From Sphingobium arseniciresistens (GTDB taxonomy: Bacteria; Pseudomonadota; Alphaproteobacteria; Sphingomonadales; Sphingomonadaceae), in NCBI GenBank assembly GCA_029167225.1, contig JARFNK010000009.1, forward strand, positions 151,022 through 215,021: 64,000 nt of DNA, in the 5' to 3' direction. The notes beneath the pieces were generated by a model. That model saw only the letters and a list, made by a program, of their open reading frames with translations. It did not search any database and had not been told where the DNA came from. Each line of letters opens with the position of its first letter. Positions within the stretch are counted from its first letter, which is position 1. Both the position numbers and the translations under genes were made by a program. This document shows positions 1 through 8,894 of the stretch, piece after piece.

Positions 1-313
1 TGTGGGCGACCTCGTCCAGCAATTGCGCATAGGTGAAGGTCTCTCGCGTACCCGTGACCGGGCTTTCATAGATCATCGCCGGCTGGTCGCCGCGCCCGGC
101 CGCGACATGGCGGTCGACCGCATTATGGCAGCTGTTGAGCGCGCCATCGGCAAACCAGCCAGCGGCGATTTCGCGCCCTGCGGCATCCTCTCCTGCGGGA
201 GACCAGCCGCTTTGCGGCGCGCGTTCCCAGTCTATGGCCTGCGCGGCATCCAGCCAGAAGGCGTCCGGGTCGGACAGGCTCTGCGCATAGGCCGCTTCAT
301 AACGCTCGGACAT
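1..313 (-). CDS. Acyl-CoA synthetase (propionyl/acetyl-CoA synthetase type), N-terminal fragment
   Basis: This is the first 104 codons of an AMP-forming acyl-CoA synthetase; the rest lies beyond the left edge. Reading leftward from the ATG at 313 the protein starts MSERYEAAYAQSL and carries WFADGALNSCHNAVDRH, the N-terminal signature of the Acs/PrpE family that precedes the adenylation domain, followed by ETFTYAQLLDEVA. Family knowledge: these enzymes activate acetate or propionate to the CoA ester through an acyl-adenylate. The N-terminus is shorter than that of Acs at 3822 and resembles PrpE, so propionyl-CoA synthetase is the best guess. It is transcribed in the same direction as, and downstream of, the transporter and porin genes at 487-3644, which suggests a short-chain-acid uptake and activation group. 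Specificity cannot be decided from the fragment. Confidence 0.8.
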   Translation of the reverse strand, partial: MSERYEAAYAQSLSDPDAFWLDAAQAIDWERAPQSGWSPAGEDAAGREIAAGWFADGALNSCHNAVDRHVAAGRGDQPAMIYESPVTGTRETFTYAQLLDEVAH

Positions 314-486
314 CCCTGCCTCCCCGCTGGCCGCGTCGATCGCGCGAATCTCCTCTTGGATACCGCGATGGTGCGCCCGTCACGCCCCCGTTTCAATTCG
401 ACCTTCGTCGACGCGGGGCAATCATCGCGAAAAGGGGCGACGGCATCGCTGCCGCCGCCCCTGCGCGCATCGACGGGAAGAGGGCG

Positions 487-2154
487 CTACTCGTCGATGT
501 TGCGACGGAAGGTCTCGGGCAGGAACAGCAGGCCGATGACGACGGTCGCCGCCGCGACCACCACGGGATACCAAAGGCCGTAATAGATGTTGCCCGTCGC
601 CGCGACCATGGCGAAGGCGGTAGTCGGCAGGAAGCCGCCGAACCAGCCATTGCCGATATGATAGGGCAGCGACATGGACGTGTAGCGGATACGGCTGGGG
701 AACAGCTCCACCAGCATCGCCGCGATCGGCCCGTAGACCATCGTCACCAGCATCGCGAGCGCCCACAGGATGGCGATCACCATCGGCTTGTTGACCTGCG
801 CCGGATCGGCCCCGGCGGGATAGCCCGCATCGGCAAGGCCCGCCTTCAGCTCGTCCTGGAAGGTCGCGATCCCAGCCTTGCGTTCGTCACCGCTGATCGT
901 CTTCGGGTCCGGCGCGGTGAAGCTGACATTGCCCACCTTCACCACCGCCGGCGTGCCCGCGGGCGCCTCGACATTGGCGTAGCTGATGCCGGTCTTGGCC
1001 ATATAGGCCTTGGCGATGTCGCAGCTCGATGCGTCGAACTTGTTCTTGCCGACCGGATCGAACTGGAACGAGCACTCGTCCTGGTTGGCAACGATGGTGA
1101 CGGGCGAGGCGGCCTGGGCGTGGGCCAGCGCCGGGTTGGCGGCATCGGTCAGCGCCCCGAACAGCGGAAAGTAAGTGAGTGCCGCCAGCGCGCAGCCGGT
1201 CAGGATGATCGGCTTGCGGCCGATCTTGTCGGAAAGCCAGCCGAAGAAGACGAAGAAGGGGGTGGCCAGCGCCAGCGCGACGGCGATCAGGATGTTGGTC
1301 GTCGCGCCATCCACCTTCAGCGTCTTTTCCAGGAAGAACAGCGCATAGAACTGGCCCGCATACCAGACCACCGCCTGCCCCGCGACCGCGCCCAGCAGCG
1401 CGACGATCACCCAGCGCAGGTTCTTCCACTGGCCGAAGGCTTCGGTCAGCGGCGCCTTCGACGTCTTGCCCTCGTCCTTCATCTTCTGGAAGACCGGGCT
1501 TTCGTTGAGCTGCAGGCGGATCCACATCGACACGCCCAGCAGCACAATCGAGATCAGGAACGGCAGGCGCCAGCCCCATGCGGCAAAATTCTCCTCGCCC
1601 AGCAGGAAGCGGAAGCCGATGACCACCAGCAGCGCGGCGAACAGGCCGAAGGTCGCCGTCGTCTGGATCCAGCTGGTATAGAGCCCGCGCTTCCCCTCAG
1701 GCGCATGTTCGGCGACATAGGTGGCCGCGCCGCCATATTCGCCGCCCAGCGCCAGCCCTTGCGCCAGCCGCATGATGAGCAGGATGATCGGCGCCGCGAC
1801 GCCGATCGCGGCATAGCTTGGCAACAGCCCGACCGCGAAGGTGGAAAGCCCCATGATCCCCATGGTGACGAGGAAGGTGTTCTTGCGCCCGACAAGATCG
1901 CCAATCCGCCCGAAGACGATGGCGCCGAAGGGCCGGACGGCAAAGCCCGCCGCGAATGCCGCCAGCGCGAAGATGAAGCCGGTGGTCTCGTTCACACCCG
2001 AGAAGAACTGGGCGGAAATATAGGTGGCCAGCAGGCCGTACAGGTAGAAATCATACCATTCGAACACCGTGCCCAGCGACGATGCGGCGATGACCAGCTT
2101 TTCGCTCTGGGTCGCCGCATGATGCCTTGGCAGCTCTTCAATCCTCGTCGCCAT
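487..2154 (-). CDS. MFS transporter, metabolite:H+ symporter (MHS) family
   Basis: A 555-residue inner-membrane symporter. The N-terminal part has SLGTVFEWYDFYLYG and the loop FGRIGDLVGRKNTFLV, both diagnostic of the MHS branch (ProP, KgtP, ShiA relatives), with a second GWLSDKIGRKP loop at mid-protein. It is longer than the usual 430-450 residues because about 110 hydrophilic residues (roughly 340-450, including two Cys) interrupt the C-terminal half. Start: the ATG at 2154 is preceded by a purine-rich GAGGAGAGGG. The porin gene lies 35 bases upstream on the same strand and an acyl-CoA synthetase downstream, so a monocarboxylate such as acetate or propionate is a plausible substrate; this is inferred from context only. 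Related MHS proteins also carry dicarboxylates or shikimate. Confidence 0.88.
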   Translation of the reverse strand: MATRIEELPRHHAATQSEKLVIAASSLGTVFEWYDFYLYGLLATYISAQFFSGVNETTGFIFALAAFAAGFAVRPFGAIVFGRIGDLVGRKNTFLVTMGIMGLSTFAVGLLPSYAAIGVAAPIILLIMRLAQGLALGGEYGGAATYVAEHAPEGKRGLYTSWIQTTATFGLFAALLVVIGFRFLLGEENFAAWGWRLPFLISIVLLGVSMWIRLQLNESPVFQKMKDEGKTSKAPLTEAFGQWKNLRWVIVALLGAVAGQAVVWYAGQFYALFFLEKTLKVDGATTNILIAVALALATPFFVFFGWLSDKIGRKPIILTGCALAALTYFPLFGALTDAANPALAHAQAASPVTIVANQDECSFQFDPVGKNKFDASSCDIAKAYMAKTGISYANVEAPAGTPAVVKVGNVSFTAPDPKTISGDERKAGIATFQDELKAGLADAGYPAGADPAQVNKPMVIAILWALAMLVTMVYGPIAAMLVELFPSRIRYTSMSLPYHIGNGWFGGFLPTTAFAMVAATGNIYYGLWYPVVVAAATVVIGLLFLPETFRRNIDE

Positions 2155-2189
2155 ATGCCCTCTCCTCTCTCATGTCCCTCGCGGCTCCT

Positions 2190-3644
2190 TCAGAAGCCAT
2201 ATTTCGCCGCGACCTCGAAGCGGTCCAGCTGCCCCTTCGCCCCGCCCACCGTTTCACGCTGCGCGTGGCGATATTCGATGCCCAGGTCGAACCCCTTGAC
2301 CGGCGACCAGAACAGATTGCCCGCCAGCGAATAGGCCGCGCTGTTGGCCAGCGCTGGCACGACCATGCCAGCGGGATAGCGCGCATCCTGGTAACTTGCC
2401 ATCAGGGTGGAGCGGATGTTCGACGTCCAGCCGAGCTTCAGCGCCGCGAAGGCCGCGAAACTCTCGACCAGGTCGATCTGGTTGCCCGGCGCCGCATCAT
2501 AGACGCCGTCCGAGACATAGCCGAGGCTGAGATAGCGGCCGATGCCCTTGCCATAGGTCGCCATGAACCGCAGGTCGTGGCGCTTTTCCGGCCCGAAGGG
2601 GATTTTCCCCGCCGCGCTCACGCCCCAGCCAAAGGCGCTGTCGGTCATGTCGCCGCTCTGCACCGAAAGCTGCCGCGCGATGCCCGCCAGCGTGAATTCG
2701 CCGATCGCGCCCTTGTAGGCGAGCTTCGCGGTGACATCGGGCAGCCTGTCATCGTCATTGTCGACCAGCGCCGCCGAACTGCCGGTGATGGTTTCGGTCT
2801 GCGGATTCTCGACCGCGACGAACAGGTCCAGCCCGTGGCGCAGAGGCATCCGGTACTGCGCGATCATCTGGCGGACAAACACCGTGCCTTCCATCGGCCC
2901 GACAAAGTCGGTGGTTTCGGGCAGCACCGTCTGGTTCTGGAAGTTCGACCATTCCTGCCCGACCAGCAAATTGCCATAGCTGATGAACGCCCGGCGGAGC
3001 GTGGGCGTATAGGGATTGGTCGCCCGCTGCGCCCCGGCCGGCGCGGTCGCCAGCCCGAAATCGAACTCGATATGGGTCTTCAGGCTCTGCGCGCCAAAGG
3101 GCGTGGCGGTATCGACGAACAGCCGCGTCTGCCGTGCTTGGCCCAGCACGTCGCGGCTGCTGGCGCCACCGACCGGGATCTGCTGGGGCAGGTAGAATTC
3201 CTTGCCCAGAGATCCCACCGCGACCTCGCCATCATCATAGCGGCTGGCGCTGCCCACGACCTTGACGAAGCCGCCGATCCTGACCGTGGATGATCCCACG
3301 CGAAACCCCTCTGACGGCGGCGTCGGCCGGGCTTCCAGCGCGGCGACGCGCGCCTGCGTCTCCTTGACGTCCGCCTCCACCCTACTGGCCGATGGGCTCG
3401 TCCCGGCCAGCGCCGCCTGTTCGCGGCGGCTCTGCTCCAGTTCGCCGCGCAGGGCGCTGACCGATGCCTCAAGCTGCCGGAGACGCGCTTCCAGCGCCGC
3501 CTCGCGCGCCGATCGCACCTCTGGCGCAGCGGAAGCCGGGCGGCTCGCCCGAGCGGTCTGGGCGCTGGCCGGGGCAATCCCGATCGCCAGCGGCAGGGTA
3601 GCGGCGCCAAGCAACAGCAGCGCGCGCCGGTTCGTGGTCGGCAT
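2190..3644 (-). CDS. DcaP-like outer-membrane porin
   Basis: An outer-membrane channel of about 484 residues. Visible parts: an N-terminal signal peptide (hydrophobic LLLLGAATLPLAIGIAPASA ending before Q), a coiled coil at about residues 45-100 (LEARLRQLEASVSALRGELE), then a beta-barrel starting near VRIGGFVKVV and ending in the outer-membrane C-terminal signature AAKYGF with terminal Phe. Coiled coil plus FVK barrel is the DcaP family pattern; characterised DcaP is a trimer that passes dicarboxylates and other small acids. Two ATGs are possible (3656 and 3644). The second is chosen because GGAGAGGG sits just upstream of it. The gene heads a leftward set with the MHS transporter and shares a divergent promoter region with acs. 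Confidence 0.85.
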   Translation of the reverse strand: MPTTNRRALLLLGAATLPLAIGIAPASAQTARASRPASAAPEVRSAREAALEARLRQLEASVSALRGELEQSRREQAALAGTSPSASRVEADVKETQARVAALEARPTPPSEGFRVGSSTVRIGGFVKVVGSASRYDDGEVAVGSLGKEFYLPQQIPVGGASSRDVLGQARQTRLFVDTATPFGAQSLKTHIEFDFGLATAPAGAQRATNPYTPTLRRAFISYGNLLVGQEWSNFQNQTVLPETTDFVGPMEGTVFVRQMIAQYRMPLRHGLDLFVAVENPQTETITGSSAALVDNDDDRLPDVTAKLAYKGAIGEFTLAGIARQLSVQSGDMTDSAFGWGVSAAGKIPFGPEKRHDLRFMATYGKGIGRYLSLGYVSDGVYDAAPGNQIDLVESFAAFAALKLGWTSNIRSTLMASYQDARYPAGMVVPALANSAAYSLAGNLFWSPVKGFDLGIEYRHAQRETVGGAKGQLDRFEVAAKYGF

Positions 3645-3691
3645 GACCCTCTCCATCTTCGCGACCGCTCATTCCGGCGGCCTTCTTGTAC

Positions 3692-3705
3692 GAAATGATC
3701 ATTTC
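3692..3705. promoter_or_regulatory. Perfect 14-bp palindrome in the porin/acs divergent promoter
   Basis: GAAATGATCATTTC reads the same on both strands. It lies 48 bases before the porin start and 117 bases before the acs start, the expected place for an operator acting on the porin promoter. The protein that binds it is unknown. Confidence 0.5.
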
Positions 3706-3728
3706 CCAAGGCGCGAAATCGGAGTAGC

Positions 3729-3742
3729 CCGACCATGGTCGG
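3729..3742. promoter_or_regulatory. Perfect 14-bp palindrome upstream of acs
   Basis: CCGACCATGGTCGG is a perfect palindrome centred about 86 bases before the acs start codon. Ten bases further on lies TCGACTTTAGTCGA (3752-3765), with six-base arms around TT. Two dyads at this distance from acs are candidates for binding by the adjacent LuxR-type regulator. No consensus was compared. Confidence 0.45.
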
Positions 3743-3821
3743 CACCCGGTATCGACTTTAGTCGAGGGTGCAGCGCGAGCCCGACTATATCTATGATGGC
3801 CAAAAGACTGGAGAGGCCCTG

Positions 3822-5765
3822 ATGAGCGAAACCCTGTATCCCGTTCCTGCCGAGATACGCGCCGGCGCGCGCATCGATCCGCTGACCGCCGACCGGATGC
3901 ATGCCGAACTGGCAGAGGATGCCGACGGCTTCTGGCGACGCGAGGCGCAGCGGCTCGACTGGATGACGCCCTTCACGCGGACCAACGAAAGCAGCTTCGA
4001 CGAAGCCGACTTTGGTATCACATGGTTTGCCGACGGCACGCTCAACGTTTCGGCCAACTGCATCGACCGCCATCTGGCCACGCGCGGCGACCAGGCCGCG
4101 ATCATCTGGGAAGGCGACGATCCGGCCGAAAGCCGCGTCATCACCTATGCGCAGCTTCACGAGGAGGTCAGCCGCTTCGCCAATGTGCTCAAGGCCAATG
4201 GCGTGCAGCGTGGCGACCGGGTGACGCTGTACCTGCCGATGATCCCGGAAGCGGCCTTCGCCATGCTCGCCTGCACCCGCATCGGGGCGATCCACAGCAT
4301 CGTCTTCGGCGGCTTCTCCCCCGACAGCCTCGCCAGCCGGATCAGGGATTGCGACAGCCGGCTGGTCGTGACCGCCGACGAGGGCCTGCGCGGCGGCAAG
4401 AAGGTGCCGCTCAAGGTCAATGTCGACGAGGCGCTCAAGAGCTGCACCTCGGTCGAGACGGTGCTGGTGGTCGAGCGTACCGGCAGCGGCGTCGCCATGA
4501 CGGCGGGTCGCGACAAATTCTACGCCGCCGAGCACGCGCGCGTGACCGCCGATTGCCCGCCGGAGGAAATGAACGCGGAAGACCCGCTGTTCATCCTCTA
4601 CACCTCCGGATCGACAGGCACGCCCAAGGGCGTGCTGCACACCACCGGCGGCTATCTGCTCTGGGCGTCGATGACGCATGACTATGTGTTCGATTACCGC
4701 CCCGGAGAGGTTTACTGGTGCACCGCCGACATCGGCTGGGTCACGGGCCACAGCTATGTCGTCTATGGTCCGCTCGCCAACGGCGCGACGACGCTGATGT
4801 TCGAGGGCGTGCCCAACCATCCCGATTTCAGCCGCTTCTGGCAGGTGTGTGACAAGTGGAACGTCGCGATCTTCTACACCGCGCCCACCGCGCTGCGCGC
4901 GCTGATGCGGGAGGGCGACGATTATGTGACGAAGGCATCCCGCTCCTCGCTGCGCATTCTTGGCAGCGTCGGCGAGCCGATCAATCCCGAGGCCTGGGAA
5001 TGGTATCACCGCGTCGTGGGCGACGGTCGCTGCCCGATCGTCGATACTTGGTGGCAGACGGAGACCGGCGGCATCCTGATCGCGCCGCTGCCCGGCGTCA
5101 CCGACCTCAAGCCCGGCAGCGCGACCAAGCCCTTTTTCGGCGTGGAGCCGGTGCTGGTGGATGCGGACGGCAAGCTGCTGGAGGGCGCGACCGACGGCAA
5201 CCTGTGCATCGCCAAGAGCTGGCCGGGGCAGATGCGGACCGTCTATGGCGACCATGCGCGCTTCTTCCAGACCTATTTCTCGACCTATCCGGGCTATTAT
5301 TTCACCGGCGACGGCTGCCAGCGGGATGAGGACGGCTATTACTGGATCACCGGCCGCGTCGACGATGTCATCAACGTGTCGGGCCACCGCATGGGCACCG
5401 CCGAGGTGGAAAGCGCGCTCGTCGCCCATGCCAAGGTGGCCGAGGCCGCGGTCGTGGGCTTCCCGCACGAGATCAAGGGCCAGGGCATCTACGCCTATGT
5501 GACGCTGAACGCCGGCGAGGAAGGCTCGGCGGACCTGCGCAAGGAGCTCGTCCAGTGGGTGCGCCACGAAATCGGGCCGATCGCGACGCCGGACGTCATC
5601 CAGTTCGCGCCCGGCCTGCCCAAGACCCGTTCCGGCAAGATCATGCGCCGCATCCTGCGCAAGATCGCCGAGGGCGACACCAGCAACCTGGGCGACATCA
5701 GCACGCTCGCCGATCCATCGGTGGTCGAGCGCCTCGTCATGGACAGCCGCCCCGTCCCGGCCTAA
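3822..5765 (+). CDS. acs: Acetyl-CoA synthetase
   Basis: A 647-residue AMP-forming acetate:CoA ligase, full length for the family (about 650). Sequence signs in order: the N-terminal [17 protein letters not shown] segment, the P-loop-like [14 protein letters not shown], the substrate motif [10 protein letters not shown], the hinge region [19 protein letters not shown] and the C-terminal [10 protein letters not shown]. In the last motif the lysine (residue 606 here) is the one acetylated to switch the enzyme off in Salmonella Acs (Lys609). Start: an upstream in-frame extension exists, but ATG 3822 is preceded by GGAGAGG at a good distance and gives the usual N-terminus. A response regulator gene follows 44 bases downstream, as expected for CrbS/R-type control of acetate use. 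Confidence 0.97.
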   Translation: MSETLYPVPAEIRAGARIDPLTADRMHAELAEDADGFWRREAQRLDWMTPFTRTNESSFDEADFGITWFADGTLNVSANCIDRHLATRGDQAAIIWEGDDPAESRVITYAQLHEEVSRFANVLKANGVQRGDRVTLYLPMIPEAAFAMLACTRIGAIHSIVFGGFSPDSLASRIRDCDSRLVVTADEGLRGGKKVPLKVNVDEALKSCTSVETVLVVERTGSGVAMTAGRDKFYAAEHARVTADCPPEEMNAEDPLFILYTSGSTGTPKGVLHTTGGYLLWASMTHDYVFDYRPGEVYWCTADIGWVTGHSYVVYGPLANGATTLMFEGVPNHPDFSRFWQVCDKWNVAIFYTAPTALRALMREGDDYVTKASRSSLRILGSVGEPINPEAWEWYHRVVGDGRCPIVDTWWQTETGGILIAPLPGVTDLKPGSATKPFFGVEPVLVDADGKLLEGATDGNLCIAKSWPGQMRTVYGDHARFFQTYFSTYPGYYFTGDGCQRDEDGYYWITGRVDDVINVSGHRMGTAEVESALVAHAKVAEAAVVGFPHEIKGQGIYAYVTLNAGEEGSADLRKELVQWVRHEIGPIATPDVIQFAPGLPKTRSGKIMRRILRKIAEGDTSNLGDISTLADPSVVERLVMDSRPVPA

Positions 5766-5809
5766 GGCCCGGAGCAGAATGGCGGGACACAGATGATGGC
5801 GGAAGCCCG

Positions 5810-6442
5810 ATGACGAGCGCAGGCACGATCCTGATCGCCGACGATCATCCGCTCTTCCGCCAGGCGCTGGTGCTGGCGGTCGGCGAAGTCGCGCCCGACA
5901 GCCGCGTGGCCGAGGCCGCGACGCTCGACGCCGCCATCGACATCGCGGCGCGGACGAGCGACCTGCTGCTCATCCTGCTCGACCTCAAGATGCCGGGCGC
6001 GGTCGGCTATTCCGGCGTCGCCCTGCTCCACGCCGAACGCCCTTCCGTGCCGATCCTGGTGGTATCGAGCGCGGAGGCACAGGTCGCCGCGCCCGAGGCA
6101 TCCCGCTTCGGCGCGGTCGGCTTCATCGGCAAGGATCAGGACCTGGGGATGATCGAAACCGCCATCGCCGCCGCACTCGCCGGCGCGGAGCCGCCCCCGC
6201 CGCCCGCCGCCGGCGAAGTCGACGACATGGCGCAGAAGGTCGCCACGCTCACCCCCACCCAGCTACGGGTGCTGCTGGGCGTGCTCGACGGCCGGCTGAA
6301 CAAGCAGATCGCCTATGACCTTGGCGTCGCGGAATCGACGATCAAGGCCCATATGACGGTCATCCTCGCCAAGCTGGGCGTGCAGAACCGCACCCAGGCC
6401 GCGCTGGCCGCGCGCGCATTGGGGCTTGGCCTGGCGCATTGA
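5810..6442 (+). CDS. LuxR-family response regulator, CrbR/ErdR-like
   Basis: A 210-residue two-component response regulator. The receiver domain covers about residues 5-125, with the acidic pair in LIADDHPLFR, the phosphoacceptor Asp58 in LLDLKMPG and a Lys in FIGKDQ. A proline run (PPPPPAA) links it to a C-terminal LuxR-type helix-turn-helix (about 145-205: LTPTQLRVLLGVLDGRLNKQ, then VAESTIKAHMTVILAKL). Family knowledge: regulators of this architecture next to acs (CrbR in Vibrio, ErdR in Pseudomonas) activate acs and acetate uptake and are phosphorylated by an SSS-domain kinase. Such a kinase is encoded at 16357-19722. The start ATG at 5810 is the first that preserves the receiver domain; an ATG pair just upstream runs into a stop at the same point. 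Confidence 0.87.
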   Translation: MTSAGTILIADDHPLFRQALVLAVGEVAPDSRVAEAATLDAAIDIAARTSDLLLILLDLKMPGAVGYSGVALLHAERPSVPILVVSSAEAQVAAPEASRFGAVGFIGKDQDLGMIETAIAAALAGAEPPPPPAAGEVDDMAQKVATLTPTQLRVLLGVLDGRLNKQIAYDLGVAESTIKAHMTVILAKLGVQNRTQAALAARALGLGLAH

Positions 6443-6516
6443 TCGAGCGCATGGGAGTGATGCGGGCTGCGGATGGGAGCGGAAAGCGACCAGCCGCGGC
6501 GATCCTGCACGCGCCC

Positions 6517-7071
6517 CTATAGCCGCGGCAACGTCACCCCCAGCTGCCCCATATATTTCCCCGCGCGGTCGGCGTAGCTGGTCTCGCACGGCTCGTTCCC
6601 CTGCAGAAACAGGAACTGGCAGGCGCCTTCATTGGCGTAGATGCGGGCGGGGAGCGGGGTGGTGTTGGAAAATTCCAAGGTCACATGGCCTTCCCAGCCC
6701 GGCTCCAGCGGGGTCACGTTCACGATGATGCCGCAGCGCGCATAGGTGGATTTGCCCAGGCAGATCACCAGTACATCGCGCGGCACGCGGAAATATTCCA
6801 CCGTGCGGGCGAGCGCGAAGCTGTTGGGCGGTATGATGCAGCAGTCGGTCTTGCGATCGACCAGGCTCTTGCCGTCGAAATTCTTGGGGTCCACCACGGC
6901 GCTGTCGACATTGGTGAAGATCTTGAACTCGTCCGCCACGCGCGCGTCATAGCCATAGGAGGACAGGCCGTAGCTGATGCAGCCGTCGCGCTTCTGAGCC
7001 TCGACGAACGGCTCGATCATGCCATGTTCCTGCGCCTGGCGGCGGATCCACTTGTCCGACAGGATTGCCAT
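6517..7071 (-). CDS. dcd: dCTP deaminase
   Basis: A 184-residue trimeric enzyme that converts dCTP to dUTP plus ammonia, feeding dTMP synthesis in the cytoplasm. Length and sequence match the family from end to end: N-terminal [11 protein letters not shown], the substrate-binding segment [20 protein letters not shown] and the active-site stretch [13 protein letters not shown], in which Glu is the catalytic residue. It is the last gene of a leftward row, 17 bases after cdd. The two together make a pyrimidine deoxynucleotide salvage pair. Confidence 0.97.
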   Translation of the reverse strand: MAILSDKWIRRQAQEHGMIEPFVEAQKRDGCISYGLSSYGYDARVADEFKIFTNVDSAVVDPKNFDGKSLVDRKTDCCIIPPNSFALARTVEYFRVPRDVLVICLGKSTYARCGIIVNVTPLEPGWEGHVTLEFSNTTPLPARIYANEGACQFLFLQGNEPCETSYADRAGKYMGQLGVTLPRL

Positions 7072-7088
7072 TGCTTCCGTTCCCCTGG

Positions 7089-7559
7089 TTAATCCTTGAT
7101 CGGCCCGATGCCGAGATTGGCCGGGCCGAAGGCGTGCGGAAGCAGTTCCGCCAGCCGATGTTCAACGATCGTCTCGCCCGCCACGGTCGCGCAGTGGATG
7201 GCGAGCGTGCGCCCGGCCATCTGCTCCGCCTCGTTCATCACCTGCCGGCAGCGGCCACAGGGGCTGACGACGACATTGTCGCCGGATCCGTCCATCGGCG
7301 CGCCGACCACCGCGATCGCGGCGACATCGGCCAGCCGCCCGGCGGCATTGACGCTCGCCAGCGCCACAGTCTCGGCGCAGAGCGACAGGCCGTAGCTTGC
7401 ATTCTCGAAATTGCACCCGGTCACGATGCTGCCGTCGGTCAGCCGCACCGCCGCGCCCACGGCAAAGCGGCTATAGGGCGCATGGGCATGGCCGCGCGCG
7501 GCGCGGGCGTGCTCGACAAGGGCGAGCGTATCGGGCGTGGAGGCAAAGCTGTCTGTCAT
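7089..7559 (-). CDS. cdd: Cytidine deaminase
   Basis: A 156-residue zinc enzyme deaminating cytidine and deoxycytidine. The two zinc-site motifs are present: [10 protein letters not shown] (Cys-Ala-Glu, with the proton-shuttle Glu) and [11 protein letters not shown]. Start: an in-frame ATG six codons earlier exists, but ATG 7559 gives the usual N-terminus and overlaps the stop of the preceding gene in an ATGA, the pattern repeated at the next junction upstream, so translational coupling is likely. It sits just upstream of dcd. Confidence 0.95.
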   Translation of the reverse strand: MTDSFASTPDTLALVEHARAARGHAHAPYSRFAVGAAVRLTDGSIVTGCNFENASYGLSLCAETVALASVNAAGRLADVAAIAVVGAPMDGSGDNVVVSPCGRCRQVMNEAEQMAGRTLAIHCATVAGETIVEHRLAELLPHAFGPANLGIGPIKD

Positions 7560-8266
7560 GGCGCAACCACATCCCATTCCACCGGCTTCTCCACCCCGTC
7601 AAGCCGGCGCATGTCCGAAGCGGTCCACATCACCCAGGGATGGGAGGCATAGTCGGGCGCGAAGAAATTGCCTTCCAGCCAGAGCGTGCGGTTGATGCCG
7701 CTGCCGATGTCGTAGGCGGCGTTGAACGGCTTGGACACGCGCAGCAGGGCGGGCTTGCCGGCATGGCCCTCGATCAGGTTGAGGAAGGTGTTGAGTTCGG
7801 AGAGGAGCGCATCGCGGCTGGGCCGCGCGGGACAGGCAGGGTCGAAATCCAGCCGGACGACCGGAGGCAGGGCGGCATTGTCGCGCGGCACGGTCGTCAT
7901 GAACAAGGTCGCCTGCTCGGCGGCCTTGCGGCACAGGCTGAAAACATGCTCGGCGCCATAGCGCAGCCCCGCCGCCCGCGCGCCCGCCCAGTTGGCCGCG
8001 AAGGCCGGATCGCGCCGCTCGGCGCCGGTGGAGGCGCGGACATAGGCGAAGTCCGTCGCCCGCACCCGTACCGTCCCCCATTCAATCTGGCCGCTCGCGA
8101 CGCTGACCGAAATTCCCTGGACCGGATATATCTCCCGCGAGGGCGCCCAGTAACCGGCATAGATCCACGCGGCCAGCAGTGCGACGCCAAGCACCGCCAC
8201 GGGAAGCGCAAGACGCAAGATCTGTGTCCCGGCACCACGCCGGCCATAATGTTTGTACGGGCTCAT
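7556..8266 (-). CDS. Membrane-anchored glycoside hydrolase family 25-like protein
   Basis: A 236-residue protein with one N-terminal membrane segment (about residues 15-35, LALPVAVLGVALLAAWIYAG) followed by a periplasmic domain that reads as GH25, the muramidase (lysozyme) fold: YPVQGISVSVASGQIEW, DFAYVRAST, DPAFAANW and VVRLDFDP. In classical GH25 lysozymes the first motif is DVS and the later one DxE. Here Asp is replaced by Ser in the first and Glu by Asp in the second, so hydrolytic activity is uncertain. The start at 8266 overlaps the stop of the UPF0262 gene as ATGA, and its own stop overlaps cdd in the same way. The gene is therefore embedded in a coupled operon with nucleotide metabolism genes. 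Confidence 0.8.
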   Translation of the reverse strand: MSPYKHYGRRGAGTQILRLALPVAVLGVALLAAWIYAGYWAPSREIYPVQGISVSVASGQIEWGTVRVRATDFAYVRASTGAERRDPAFAANWAGARAAGLRYGAEHVFSLCRKAAEQATLFMTTVPRDNAALPPVVRLDFDPACPARPSRDALLSELNTFLNLIEGHAGKPALLRVSKPFNAAYDIGSGINRTLWLEGNFFAPDYASHPWVMWTASDMRRLDGVEKPVEWDVVAP

Positions 8267-8745
8267 GCCTTGATGTGCAGCACGCACAGCAATGTGAAGA
8301 GCCGGCGGGCGGTATCGAAATCGACGTCGATCTTGCCCTGCAGCCGTTCCTTCAGGATCTCCGCCGCATCATTGTGGATGCCGCGCCGGGCCATGTCGAC
8401 GGTCTCGATCTGCTGCGGGGTCGAGGAGCGGATGGCCTGGTAATAGCTGTCGCAGATCGCGAAATATTCGCGGATCGGGCGATGAAAACGGCCAAGCCCC
8501 AGGATGATTCCCTCCAGGAAGCTGCCGTCCTGCCGGGAAATCTCGATCATCAGCCGGCCGTCCTCGACGCTCAGCCGCACGCGATAGGGGCCGGCATAAC
8601 CGTCTTCATGATGGCGTTCGGGCCGGAAATAATTCTCTTCCAGCAGGTCCAGCATGGCGACGCGCCGCTCCTGCTCGATATCGGCATTGCGCCGGATGAT
8701 CGTTTTCTCATCCAGCTCGATGTCTATGATGCGCGGGTCAGCCAT
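8263..8745 (-). CDS. UPF0262 family protein
   Basis: A 160-residue cytoplasmic protein of the conserved alphaproteobacterial family UPF0262, whose function is not known. The N-terminus (MADPRIIDIELDEKTIIRR) and the central GRFHRPIREYFAICDSYYQA are characteristic of the family. No signal peptide or membrane segment is seen; the composition is acidic and alpha-helical. The ATG at 8745 is preferred over one three codons earlier because family members start at this position. It is the first gene of the UPF0262-GH25-cdd-dcd row and faces away from dnaB. Confidence 0.88.
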   Translation of the reverse strand: MADPRIIDIELDEKTIIRRNADIEQERRVAMLDLLEENYFRPERHHEDGYAGPYRVRLSVEDGRLMIEISRQDGSFLEGIILGLGRFHRPIREYFAICDSYYQAIRSSTPQQIETVDMARRGIHNDAAEILKERLQGKIDVDFDTARRLFTLLCVLHIKA

Positions 8746-8894
8746 GGTTCGCATCAGTCACTGCGTTGCCTGCGCGCAAAGATCAAGCGCTAGCGGGGGT
8801 CGGATGCGTCGTCATGACGGCTTATCCACAGCCGCGTGCGCCTCTCTTCGCCTTGCCGCTTGCGCTGTCCCCTGCCCCGCGCGCATTATGGGGG

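Noticed and set aside
2-583. Plus-strand frame at the left edge
   Set aside because: It runs antisense to the acyl-CoA synthetase fragment, whose WFADG...DRH signature is convincing, and crosses into the MFS gene.
658-2334. 558-codon plus-strand frame opposite the MFS transporter
   Set aside because: The transporter has clear membrane helices and MHS motifs; the antisense product has none.
3699-5567. 622-codon minus-strand frame opposite acs
   Set aside because: acs is certain; this product is a low-complexity Arg/Ala/His-rich shadow.
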